Of a DNA stretch of 64,000 nt, positions 52,746 through 61,715 are shown in pieces (position 1 is the stretch's first letter; each line of letters begins with the position of its first letter). The position numbers and the translations under genes were made by a program. The DNA is from Bacteroidales bacterium (GTDB taxonomy: Bacteria > Bacteroidota > Bacteroidia > Bacteroidales > UBA1402), in the NCBI GenBank assembly GCA_017380635.1, contig JAFODP010000018.1, positions 1 to 64,000 of the forward strand, written 5' to 3'. The notes under the pieces are model-generated. The model worked only from the letters and a program-made list of their open reading frames with translations. It did not search any database and was not told where the DNA came from.

Positions 52746-53816
52746 ATGAAAACCAAATTATTAACTCTCTACATTCTGAGCTCGCTCATGGCAAGCATCA
52801 CGTTGCTTTCTTGTCGTGGCAACGAAGGCGGTGAAGAGGAAATCAAGCCCGATTATAATCCGGAAATCAGCACATGGTATAAGGAATTCGAATCGATTAA
52901 GAATACGGGGACATTCGGCCTTTGCTGGGGATATAGCATGCGCATTCCCGAACTCAAACTCAACGATTACACTTACAAAGGTGTTTACGATACGCACGAA
53001 AAGGTGGCTCAGTTGCGCGAAGCCATTTTCAGCGACAATACATACGTGCCTGTTTATCGCGACAATTGGGAGGTTTTCGCTTTGGAAACGTGGGATCAAA
53101 TCAAGGAGACGGATGTTCATAATATCAATCGAGAAAGGACAACTCTATTTATTGATTCGCTCTTAAAGACAGCTCCCGAAGTGGTCGAGTTGCATTGGAC
53201 TTACAACAATAATTTGAGTTTTACAACCCATGCCTTGGTAACACCGTTCAAAATCAATTATGACAACATACTTGGAAATCTGATTTATATCTCTGTCAAA
53301 AGTGCTAATACATCTGATTTAAAACGTAACGTAGCTCTCACAAAATCATCTTCGGAAAACGACAATGATGATGATGTCGAAAACATGAAAAAGAATGTAT
53401 CGTACAAAGAAACGCATACATTAAATGTTAGATTGAGTAATTACAATCATAACTTATCTGTTTCGTGTACACTTAAAGGGGAGTTGCAAGATAACGAAAA
53501 CGAACCCTTTTATGGAGAGTATTTGGTAAAAAGCAGAGAGTATAAAATCGACAATAACAATTATACAGGCAGTCGCTATTACACCTATGCCGGATATCAT
53601 CAAAAGAGTTTTTATGATGGTGTATCGGGGTCTGTTTCATACGACTATACTTTATGTATTGCTGATAAAGAACAAGACACAAATCAAGATGGTAAAATAG
53701 ATGGAGAAGACTTACCACCTAGCGTTCATTATGGTGTAAGTGGATATACGTATACAGGATACTTTAGAGAAAAAAGTGAGGGCAGTTCTCTAATTACAGC
53801 AAGCATGTTGGAATAA
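52746..53816 (+). CDS. Lipoprotein, unknown
   Basis: This 356-residue protein has a lipoprotein signal (MKTKLLTLYILSS...LLSC, acylated Cys about residue 23). The mature part has no family I recognise; it is rich in Tyr and Asn, beta-like, and has an Asn/Asp stretch (SSSENDNDDDVEN) and a calcium-loop-like DTNQDGKIDGED near the C-terminus. The start at 52746 is chosen for the signal peptide. It lies between the DUF3244-like genes and the O-antigen-ligase-like gene. Confidence 0.7.
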   Translation: MKTKLLTLYILSSLMASITLLSCRGNEGGEEEIKPDYNPEISTWYKEFESIKNTGTFGLCWGYSMRIPELKLNDYTYKGVYDTHEKVAQLREAIFSDNTYVPVYRDNWEVFALETWDQIKETDVHNINRERTTLFIDSLLKTAPEVVELHWTYNNNLSFTTHALVTPFKINYDNILGNLIYISVKSANTSDLKRNVALTKSSSENDNDDDVENMKKNVSYKETHTLNVRLSNYNHNLSVSCTLKGELQDNENEPFYGEYLVKSREYKIDNNNYTGSRYYTYAGYHQKSFYDGVSGSVSYDYTLCIADKEQDTNQDGKIDGEDLPPSVHYGVSGYTYTGYFREKSEGSSLITASMLE

Positions 53817-53834
53817 TAGTAAGCCTTATTCTTC

Positions 53835-55433
53835 ATGTTTTCCCTGATTCTCATAGCATTAGCTCTGTTTGGCACGACATGGTTGGATGCATCAGCGTGG
53901 ATAAACGATGCACCCATCATAGCCAGGATATATTGGGTAAAAGTCTGTTTCTTTTTGTTAGCGTTGGTCTATGCCATCAATCTATTGAGAGGGAAAGAAG
54001 GAAAGATTCTGCTCAAGCAAGACAAGAATCTCATAAAAACAATTTCATCTATAGTACTGGGTAATGCTGTGGGGCAAGCGCTCTACGGCATTGCCCAATA
54101 TTTTTACATCATACCTTCGACGGGGTCATTCCGTATGATGGGCAGTTTTGACAATCCGGCAGGATTGTCGCTCTGTTTATGTATGAGTCTGCCCTTTGCT
54201 TTAAACCTGCTTCATGGTAAAAAGTGGCAGCAAATAATCGCTTGGGCAGCCTCTCTTCCGATAGTGCTTGCCATTGTTCTTTGCGGCATGCGCTCAGGCA
54301 TATTGGCACTTGTGGCGGTGATAGCTCTGTCTTGTCATCATTATCTTCCCAAAAGCCGCAAAGCCATTCTTCGTGTCGTTGTGGTTTCTATGTTGATTCT
54401 TCTGCCAAGTCTGTATATACTGAAGAAAGACTCTGCCGACGGCCGCCTGCTTATTTGGCGATGTGGTGTAGAAATGGTCTTGGACAAACCTCTTTTCGGA
54501 CATGGAACCGGAGCCTTTCGAGCGCATTACATGGATTATCAGGCCGACTTTTTCAAGCAACATCCAAATAGTCATTTTGCAGTTTTGGCCGACAATGTGC
54601 AACAACCCTTCAATGAATACCTCGGATTGGCGATTCATCATGGTTTGGCAGGATTGGTTCTTATAATTGTTTTGATGTTTCTCTTGTGGCAGGCATACAA
54701 AGACAGTATTCATCGGGAAGAAAGTTTCTCCGCCCTGCTTTCCTTGGCAGCATTGACCATCATCGCATTATTCTCCTATCCGGGTTTGTATGCCTTTTCC
54801 TGGGTGATGCTGCTTGTCTGCTGTATCATACTGATTGGAAATGCTTCGTGGCCATGGAAAAAGAAAATTGTTGTGCGAAAAGACTGTGCTATTCTTGTTG
54901 CATTGTTGGCGGGTATGGCACTATATGATGTCGGAAAAGATATCGCGGCAGAAATAGAATGGAAAAATGTAAGCGAAAACACTTATGGACAAACAGCAAG
55001 CCACTGGAGGCCCTTATACCAAGATTTGGAGAAACAACTCTCGCAGCATCCTTTCTTTCTCTACAACTACAGCGCACAACTCTATCTGGCAGAACGCTAC
55101 GAAGACTGCATTGTCAAGGCTATGGATTGTCGCCGTTATTGGGCCGATTACGATGTAGAAATGCTTATTGCTCAAGCCTACGAAAAACTGCAACAAGACG
55201 ATTTGGCAGAAAAGTACTTTATCCATGCCTCACGCATGTGTCCCAACCGTTTCTTTCCGCTGTATTATCTCATGAATCTTTATCAACGCAATGGTGATAG
55301 TGCGCGTACACGAGATATGGCCGAAAAGATTATCTCCATGCCTGTGAAGGTTCCATCTTCTGAGGTGTCGAGAATGCGGCAGGAGGCTAAGACGATTTTG
55401 CAAAGCAACAAAAACGACCATTATCCTAGATAA
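53835..55433 (+). CDS. O-antigen ligase/Wzy-like membrane protein with TPR tail
   Basis: This 532-residue protein has about ten membrane helices in residues 1-370 and a soluble TPR-like tail (about 385-530). The periplasmic loop carries LLIWRCGVEMVLDKPLFGHGTGAF and later PFNEYLGLAIHHGLAGL, the conserved region of WaaL/Wzy/PglL enzymes that move glycans from a lipid carrier. In this setting it may glycosylate the secreted proteins of the cluster, not LPS; that is an inference. It starts 18 bp after the lipoprotein gene. Confidence 0.78.
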   Translation: MFSLILIALALFGTTWLDASAWINDAPIIARIYWVKVCFFLLALVYAINLLRGKEGKILLKQDKNLIKTISSIVLGNAVGQALYGIAQYFYIIPSTGSFRMMGSFDNPAGLSLCLCMSLPFALNLLHGKKWQQIIAWAASLPIVLAIVLCGMRSGILALVAVIALSCHHYLPKSRKAILRVVVVSMLILLPSLYILKKDSADGRLLIWRCGVEMVLDKPLFGHGTGAFRAHYMDYQADFFKQHPNSHFAVLADNVQQPFNEYLGLAIHHGLAGLVLIIVLMFLLWQAYKDSIHREESFSALLSLAALTIIALFSYPGLYAFSWVMLLVCCIILIGNASWPWKKKIVVRKDCAILVALLAGMALYDVGKDIAAEIEWKNVSENTYGQTASHWRPLYQDLEKQLSQHPFFLYNYSAQLYLAERYEDCIVKAMDCRRYWADYDVEMLIAQAYEKLQQDDLAEKYFIHASRMCPNRFFPLYYLMNLYQRNGDSARTRDMAEKIISMPVKVPSSEVSRMRQEAKTILQSNKNDHYPR

Positions 55434-55441
55434 AAACAGTG

Positions 55442-57262
55442 ATGAACATGATTCAAAAAACATTATTAGCGCTCTGTCTATTATTTGCATCCTGCACACC
55501 GAGTGCCTTGGACAAGGCTTTGCGCTTGGCGGGCGACAATCGTGGTGAGTTGGAAAAGGTGTTGACGCATTATGCATGCGAGACCGACGACAAACAAACC
55601 GACGAGGCTTATCGAGCCGCTGTGTTTCTTATCGAGAACATGCCGGGCCACGGCACTTTGATGGGCGGCTGCATGCCGCGGTACATCGCCGCCGTCGACA
55701 GTCTTTATCCCGACATGCCCGACCCCGTGCGGAGCGTGGTCTATACCATTCCGCAACGCCTCGAGGAATTTGCCAAAGACATGAGCTTGCAAGAAGATAT
55801 TCATCATATCAAGGCCGACTGGCTCATTGCGCATATCGACAACAAGATGCAGGCCAGAGCCGAGTGTCCCTGGGTGAAGAAGCTTCCTTTCGAAGTGTTT
55901 TGCCAGTACGTGCTGCCATATCGTTTTGCGCAGGAACCGCTCATTGCCCGGCCCGACAGCAGCCGATTTTGGTGGAAATCGATTTTGGAGACAGTAGATT
56001 TCTACAGCACGCTCTCTTATAGCATGGACGAGTTGCGCCACATACAACGCATGCATCTGGGAAAGAGCGACGAAGCATATCGCTACAACATTCATCTGCC
56101 CGTGTTGGAGCATAAACACATCTTCGATTGTCTGGACGATTGCTATTATAATGTAGCCATGCTGCGGGCGGCGGGTATTCCTTCTTGTGTCGATTTTGTG
56201 GGCGATTGGCCCACGCGCAACGGACGTCACTATTGGAGGGTGATTATGGACGAGCATTATCTCTTCGGCGAGCATCCCGACATGTCGGCGCCGCGGGCTG
56301 CCAAGGTGTTCCGATGGACCTTCTCGCAACCCTTGGTGCAGGACGTGACAGACAAATACATAGATGTGGCCGATGTATCGCTGAAGCTTGATAAAAAAAT
56401 CTGTCGCAGCACAGATGAAATTTATTTGGCCGTTTTCAACACCCTGCAATGGAAACCCATCGCCAAAAGCTGTCTCATCAACGGCAGGGCGCGTTTCGAC
56501 AAGATGGGAAAAGACATCGTCTATTTGCCGGTGTATTTCCGAGGCGAAGAAATGCTTCAGGCCGATTATCCTTTCCTGCTCGATGCCGAAGGCCGTGTTA
56601 GAAAACTCATACCTCAGGATTCTGTGCAGTCGCTGACGCTGTATCGCAAATATCCCATAACGCATGCCAAACTATCGTGGAGTGAAAAGATAGTGGGTTG
56701 CCATATCGAAGCTTCCAATCATGCCGACTTTCGCCAAGCCGACACCATACACAGCATCACTGAGCCCAACGCGCATCTCACCTGGACGGAAATCCGACCC
56801 GAGAAAAGCTATCGGTATTGGCGATTTGTCATCAAAGAGCGCTTGAACTTGGGTGAAATGATGTTTTTGGACGAACAGGGAAATTACCTGAACGGCGAAC
56901 TGATTTATCATCCTTCCAACAAAGCCGAGAAAATGACCAAGCCGGCCACCGATGGCGATGTGCTCACTTACACCAATGCCCAGGAATGGATAGGCATGGA
57001 CTTTGGCAAACCCACGCTCGTGTCGGCCATACGCTTCATCACCCGCACCGACGACAACGGCATCAATCCGGGTCAGACCTACGAACTTTCGTATTGGACG
57101 CAGCACGGCGAACAAGTCGTCGAACAGAAAGTGGCCACCGCCGACAGCATCTGTTTTCATGCTGTGCCACGCGGCGCTCTGCTCTGGCTCAAAAACCTTG
57201 AAACCGGCCTCGAAGAACGACCCCTCATCGTGGACGAGAACAATAGAATACTTTATTATTAA
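55442..57262 (+). CDS. Transglutaminase-like lipoprotein with discoidin-like C-terminus
   Basis: This 606-residue lipoprotein (signal ending LFASC) has in its middle a transglutaminase-type core: DCLDDCYYNVAMLRAAGIPSC with the catalytic Cys, then GRHYWRVIMDEHYLF with the His and Asp candidates. The C-terminal 170 residues (LTWTEIRPEKSYRYWRF, EWIGMDFGKPTLVSAIRF) look like an F5/8 type C (discoidin) sugar-binding domain. Start at ATG 55442 is used; a GTG three bases before is possible. It lies 8 bp after the ligase-like gene. A role in protein cross-linking or peptide cleavage at the surface is possible. Confidence 0.72.
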   Translation: MNMIQKTLLALCLLFASCTPSALDKALRLAGDNRGELEKVLTHYACETDDKQTDEAYRAAVFLIENMPGHGTLMGGCMPRYIAAVDSLYPDMPDPVRSVVYTIPQRLEEFAKDMSLQEDIHHIKADWLIAHIDNKMQARAECPWVKKLPFEVFCQYVLPYRFAQEPLIARPDSSRFWWKSILETVDFYSTLSYSMDELRHIQRMHLGKSDEAYRYNIHLPVLEHKHIFDCLDDCYYNVAMLRAAGIPSCVDFVGDWPTRNGRHYWRVIMDEHYLFGEHPDMSAPRAAKVFRWTFSQPLVQDVTDKYIDVADVSLKLDKKICRSTDEIYLAVFNTLQWKPIAKSCLINGRARFDKMGKDIVYLPVYFRGEEMLQADYPFLLDAEGRVRKLIPQDSVQSLTLYRKYPITHAKLSWSEKIVGCHIEASNHADFRQADTIHSITEPNAHLTWTEIRPEKSYRYWRFVIKERLNLGEMMFLDEQGNYLNGELIYHPSNKAEKMTKPATDGDVLTYTNAQEWIGMDFGKPTLVSAIRFITRTDDNGINPGQTYELSYWTQHGEQVVEQKVATADSICFHAVPRGALLWLKNLETGLEERPLIVDENNRILYY

Positions 57263-57282
57263 CCCTTTTAAAAACATTCATT

Positions 57283-57665
57283 ATGAAGAATTTATTTACC
57301 ATCTTGTTATCATGCTTGATGATTTCATTATTTTTGTCCTGCTCTATGGAGCCCGAACAGGATTTTGTTGAAAATGAAAAAGAAACCTTCGAAAGTTTGA
57401 AGATGAAAGTGGAAGCTATGGCACAGGAGTATGGCGTAGGTGTCAGTATTAACGAAAGTGTTTGGAGAAAACGATTACCATCTTTAGAGGATATCGAAAA
57501 AGATTTTATCCGTATCAAAGAGCTTTCTGCTACCACCAGATCCAATATGGATTCGACAAGTGTAAATCAATCTTATACCTCGGTTTTCAGCAACGCCAAC
57601 ACCAATATTTCTGCTTTAGAAAACAAACCAAGAGTGTTGAAAACCAGCACGGAACATCTGCCTGA
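57283..57665 (+). repeat. Near-identical duplication block A1
   Basis: These about 380 bp are nearly identical to 60936-61318; identity then drops sharply within the same gene. Confidence 0.85.
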
Positions 57666-58044
57666 TCAAGGTAGCTTTATGCACACATTATATGTTCGAG
57701 ATGCGTCAAAACAAGTAATGTATGAAATCGAAATAGATGTTGATTGGCAATTTGGAGGTGCATTATATTATTCTTCTGTAGAGTTTGATGCAAAAGTAAA
57801 AGAATATGTCGAAGACTTTTACCATCCCTATTATGGAGATTATGTTCCCAATACTACCACAAGAATTTTATCAAGTTCGTATAATTTTTATGGAAGTAGA
57901 ATTATTGGTAAAGGAAAATCTTTTTCAGGGAGTTCTGTGGTAGAACATTACTATTATAACGACCAAATTTCTCCTGAAGATAAATTCACAATTAGTACAA
58001 CGTACAATAACATCACGGGGATGGGTATGTCGAGTGTTCTGTAA
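57283..58044 (+). CDS. Lipoprotein, first copy of duplicated module
   Basis: This 253-residue lipoprotein (signal ending LFLSC) has no family I recognise. Residues 1-124 are almost identical to the protein at 60936 (about five changes), while the rest is only distantly alike (shared landmarks GSRI, GKSFSGS, YNN). The mature N-terminal part is helical; the C-terminal part is beta-rich. The start context cattcattATG is also nearly shared. It pairs with the large gene just downstream. Confidence 0.78.
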   Translation: MKNLFTILLSCLMISLFLSCSMEPEQDFVENEKETFESLKMKVEAMAQEYGVGVSINESVWRKRLPSLEDIEKDFIRIKELSATTRSNMDSTSVNQSYTSVFSNANTNISALENKPRVLKTSTEHLPDQGSFMHTLYVRDASKQVMYEIEIDVDWQFGGALYYSSVEFDAKVKEYVEDFYHPYYGDYVPNTTTRILSSSYNFYGSRIIGKGKSFSGSSVVEHYYYNDQISPEDKFTISTTYNNITGMGMSSVL

Positions 58045-58065
58045 ATTTTCAGTAAGTAATTCCAT

Positions 58066-60897
58066 ATGAAATCATTGAAAAATAGGCGGATATCCTCGAT
58101 ATGGTGTCTTTTGATATCATGGTTATTTACATTTATTTCTGAGGCTTCTGAAACGAATAACCTAGCTATTGAAGACTCATTTTCGGTAGAGGGCAAAATG
58201 GCGGCTTACTTTCAGGATATCAATGCCTTCAATGCGATGTATCCGCAGGAGAAGGTGTATCTGCATTTCGATAACACGGCCTATTTTTTGGAGGAAACTA
58301 TTTGGTTCAAGGCCTACGTGATGGCGGCCAACGCGCAGCGACAGAGCCAGTTGAGCAAGGTGTTGTATGTGGAATTGCTCTCGCCCGAAGGCGCGGTGCT
58401 GGAAACGAAAAAATATCCCATCGTGAACGGCGGCTGCCATGGAGAATTTCATTTAGATTCGCTTTATCTGTCTGGTTATTACGAAGTTCGCGCCTACACG
58501 CGCTACATGCTCAACTTTGGCGATGATGCTGTTTTCTCGCGCGTTTTCCCCGTCTATAAAAACGTTCCCGAAGGGAACTATCATCAGAAAACCATCCTCG
58601 ACCGCGACCTGAGCCGAAGAAAGAAAATTCGCAGCTATCACGATTTTGGAGACTATAGCTTGTGGTCGTATATATTTCCGCCCAATAATAAAATGCGTGA
58701 AATGTATCACTACGAACCTTTGCCCAAATGGGAACCGAAAAAACGCCGCAGTACGGTAAATGTAGGCACGGCTTTCGATGACCAGATTTATGAAAAAGAG
58801 GCGCCCATCAAGATGGAATTCTTTCCCGAAGGCGGCGTCATTGTCGATAGTATGGAGCAACAGGTAGCTTTTCAAATCAGCGACAAAGAGGGACGCGGAC
58901 TGAATATTCCAGGTGAAATTGTGAACAGCTATGGAAAAAAGGTAGCAAGTATCACGCCTTTGCTCGATGGTATGGGCGTTTTCAATATGTATTTTTATCA
59001 AGCAGAAAAATACAAAGCTCTTATTCGTTTTCAAGGTAAGACTTACCGTTTTGATTTACCGCGTATATATGAGTCGGGCTGCGCACTTGGATTGCGTAAT
59101 TTTTATGCCAAGGATAGTATTCACATCGTGGCAAAATATCGCAAAGACGAACTTTTCAATGATAGTATCGTGGCTGTGGCACTGAGTCGGGGAGGCAGTA
59201 TTTATCAGTTTTATTTGGTACGGGCCGAGGGCGAGCATAAGATTTCGTTGGCGAAAAGAAGCATGCCGGAAGGTGTGAATGTTATCACGGTTTTCGATAA
59301 GGAAGGTCGGGCTTTGGCCGAGCGTTCTTGTTTTATCACTCATCCGGAAAGGGAGGAATGTTCATTGAAAATTAATCATGATAACAAAGGTCTTGCTTAC
59401 AATCCTTATGACAAGGTACACATGGAGTTGCATGCTGAAGATGCCGCCGGCAAGGCCTTGCCGGCGAGTATTTCTTTAGCGGTACGTGATGCCGGGACGG
59501 AAGAAATCAGCTACAACAGCGACAATTTCTACACTTGGCTTTTGCTTTCGTCCGAGTTGAAAGGATATATCAAGGATGTTGCGTATTATTTTGAGAAACA
59601 AGATCGTGTACACCAGATGCATCTGGATTTGCTGATGCTTACGCGCGGATGGAGCCGTTATCAGTGGGAAAACATGAACGAACGCTATAAAATCGAAGGT
59701 TGGAAACAGCCTATCGAAAAAGGAATCATGGCCGATGGCAACATCATCAACCTGGATTATCTACGAAAACCGAGTCTGAAAAATGCCAATATGTCCTTCA
59801 GCTTTTATTCCGAAGGCGACAGCCTCGAATATGTCGGACGAATAAAAACCAATGAGATCGGCAATTATGCGGTACAATTTCCTCCTTTTTACGGCAAAGG
59901 CAATATGTGGGTGGGCATGCGAGATTATGACATTGCGCCGAAACATATGGTATCGTTGAATCGCTGGTTCAGTCCAACGCCCAAATATATTTCTTACTAC
60001 GAACTGAATGTTCCCACCGCAGATGCGTCCATCGGCATCACGTCTCAGATTCCGATTTTCGACGATGGCTTGCGACAAATCGACTTAGAAGAAGTTGGCA
60101 TCCAAAGAAGAACTTTCCGACGACGTATACAGTATCAATATTCCTTGCAGCATTACGACGTAAGCGAAGAACTAGAATATATGATGGATGTCTACAAAAT
60201 CCCTTTATCTATGTACTATCAATACCCAGAGTCTCTCGTAATGAGCATCATGGACAGATATAATTTTCCGCCTTGCGATTTCAATACCGTGTTGGCTAGT
60301 TCCTATACCTCCGACACAGATATCCCTAAAGGGAAACTCTTTTGGCGTGTTTTTCAATATCAGAAGAAGCTGCCTTATTTCGACGAAATCGTGATACGTT
60401 CCGAACCGGAAGTAAGAGAAGCATTCTGGGTAAAAAGAGGCGCGATGGATGTAATGTCGGCCGTTCCCGACACTGGCTTTACGCAAGCCATCTGGACTAT
60501 TGATTTGGAGAAGAAAAGTTCATCAAGTGCCCAAGCGCCCACGCGTTTCAAGTTGCCCGATTACAACAATAGCGATACTTATCCCGATTGTGTGGCTTTT
60601 TATCTTCCTACAGACAGTGCCCAAAGAATAAAAATTCCATTGGTAATGGGCCAACGCAGGAGTCAGATTCAGGGTTACAGCTATAGCAAGGATTTTGTGC
60701 ATCCCGACTACTCGAGCGTGCCGGTGCAAGACTTGCCGCGCGATTATCGTCGCACACTTTACTGGAATCCCAATGTGACGCTCGATGAAAACGGACGCGC
60801 CGAGATTGAGTTTTTCAACAACAGCACTTGCCGCCACCTCTCCATCAGTGCCGAAGGTCTCAGCCACGACGGAAAACCGCTGGTGTATAAAAAATAA
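58066..60897 (+). CDS. Large macroglobulin-like surface protein, first copy
   Basis: This 943-residue protein has a signal peptide (about 1-30) and the family-typical opening PQEKVYLHFDNTAYFLEETIWFKAYV, an MG2-type beta domain known from large Bacteroidetes envelope proteins. Several further beta domains follow; the end reads YWNPNVTLDENGRAEIEFFNNS, similar to macroglobulin-like modules. Residues about 45-185 are nearly identical to the next copy, the rest moderately so. A perfect 22-bp palindrome lies in the gene at 59445-59466. No thioester motif is seen. An outer membrane or periplasmic binding role is likely. Confidence 0.75.
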   Translation: MKSLKNRRISSIWCLLISWLFTFISEASETNNLAIEDSFSVEGKMAAYFQDINAFNAMYPQEKVYLHFDNTAYFLEETIWFKAYVMAANAQRQSQLSKVLYVELLSPEGAVLETKKYPIVNGGCHGEFHLDSLYLSGYYEVRAYTRYMLNFGDDAVFSRVFPVYKNVPEGNYHQKTILDRDLSRRKKIRSYHDFGDYSLWSYIFPPNNKMREMYHYEPLPKWEPKKRRSTVNVGTAFDDQIYEKEAPIKMEFFPEGGVIVDSMEQQVAFQISDKEGRGLNIPGEIVNSYGKKVASITPLLDGMGVFNMYFYQAEKYKALIRFQGKTYRFDLPRIYESGCALGLRNFYAKDSIHIVAKYRKDELFNDSIVAVALSRGGSIYQFYLVRAEGEHKISLAKRSMPEGVNVITVFDKEGRALAERSCFITHPEREECSLKINHDNKGLAYNPYDKVHMELHAEDAAGKALPASISLAVRDAGTEEISYNSDNFYTWLLLSSELKGYIKDVAYYFEKQDRVHQMHLDLLMLTRGWSRYQWENMNERYKIEGWKQPIEKGIMADGNIINLDYLRKPSLKNANMSFSFYSEGDSLEYVGRIKTNEIGNYAVQFPPFYGKGNMWVGMRDYDIAPKHMVSLNRWFSPTPKYISYYELNVPTADASIGITSQIPIFDDGLRQIDLEEVGIQRRTFRRRIQYQYSLQHYDVSEELEYMMDVYKIPLSMYYQYPESLVMSIMDRYNFPPCDFNTVLASSYTSDTDIPKGKLFWRVFQYQKKLPYFDEIVIRSEPEVREAFWVKRGAMDVMSAVPDTGFTQAIWTIDLEKKSSSSAQAPTRFKLPDYNNSDTYPDCVAFYLPTDSAQRIKIPLVMGQRRSQIQGYSYSKDFVHPDYSSVPVQDLPRDYRRTLYWNPNVTLDENGRAEIEFFNNSTCRHLSISAEGLSHDGKPLVYKK
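59445..59466. repeat. 22-bp palindrome inside the surface protein gene
   Basis: The 11-bp half cgccggcaagg is followed directly by its exact reverse complement. The second gene copy lacks it at the matching place. Confidence 0.8.
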
Positions 60898-60935
60898 AAC
60901 TTAAGAATACTTATCTAATTTCTAAACAATTCATT

Positions 60936-61318
60936 ATGAAGAATTTATTTACCATCTTGTTATCATGCTTGATGATTTCATTATTTTTGTCCTGCTCTAT
61001 GGAGCCCGAACAGAATTTTGTTGAAAATGAAAAAGAAACCTTCGAAAGTTTGAAGATGAAAGTGGAAGCCATGGCACAGGAGTATGGCGTAGGCGTCAGC
61101 ATCAACGAAAAAGTTTGGAGAAAACGTCTGCCTTCTATCGATGACATCGAAAAAGACTTTATCCGTATCAAAGAACTCTCTGCTGCCACCAGATCCAATA
61201 TGGATTCGACAAGTGTAAATCAATCTTATACCTCGGTTTTCAGCAACGCCAACACCAATATTTCCGCTTTAGAAAACAAACCAAGAGTGTTGAAAACCAG
61301 CACGGAACATCTGCCTGA
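60936..61318 (+). repeat. Near-identical duplication block A2
   Basis: Copy of 57283-57665; the duplicated unit is about 3.65 kb long (lipoprotein plus large protein). Confidence 0.85.
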
Positions 61319-61703
61319 CAGAGGTTATTATTCGCAAGAAATTACAATAAATAGCACCAAATTCAATGATCCTATTTATGAAATAGCAGCCTCTGTATCA
61401 TGGTGTTTTGGTGGAGTAAAAACATCGTCTTACGTTTCTTTTGATGCGATTGTAGAAATGCGTAACAATGATATCAGTAGTCCAAATTTTGGGTCTATCG
61501 TACCAAATACAATTTCAGAAATCGAATACCCAACATACGAATTTACAGGCAGTAGAATTATGTATCGTGGAAAATCTTTTTCAGGAAGTTGTGTCATTCA
61601 TTTCTATAATAGTATAAATCATGGGATATCTCCTGATAAAGTATTCTCCTATAGCACATTGTATAATAATGAAAATGGTGTTGGTTTGATCTCCATTCGT
61701 TGA
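60936..61703 (+). CDS. Lipoprotein, second copy of duplicated module
   Basis: This 255-residue lipoprotein repeats the first 124 residues of the protein at 57283 with few changes and then diverges (SWCFGGVKTSSYVSFDA, NHGISPDKVFSY). Signal and Cys are identical. The sharp change of identity at about nucleotide 61318 points to recombination or strong diversifying selection on the C-terminal half. It lies 38 bp after the first large gene. Confidence 0.78.
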   Translation: MKNLFTILLSCLMISLFLSCSMEPEQNFVENEKETFESLKMKVEAMAQEYGVGVSINEKVWRKRLPSIDDIEKDFIRIKELSAATRSNMDSTSVNQSYTSVFSNANTNISALENKPRVLKTSTEHLPDRGYYSQEITINSTKFNDPIYEIAASVSWCFGGVKTSSYVSFDAIVEMRNNDISSPNFGSIVPNTISEIEYPTYEFTGSRIMYRGKSFSGSCVIHFYNSINHGISPDKVFSYSTLYNNENGVGLISIR

Positions 61704-61715
61704 TTAAAATACTAG

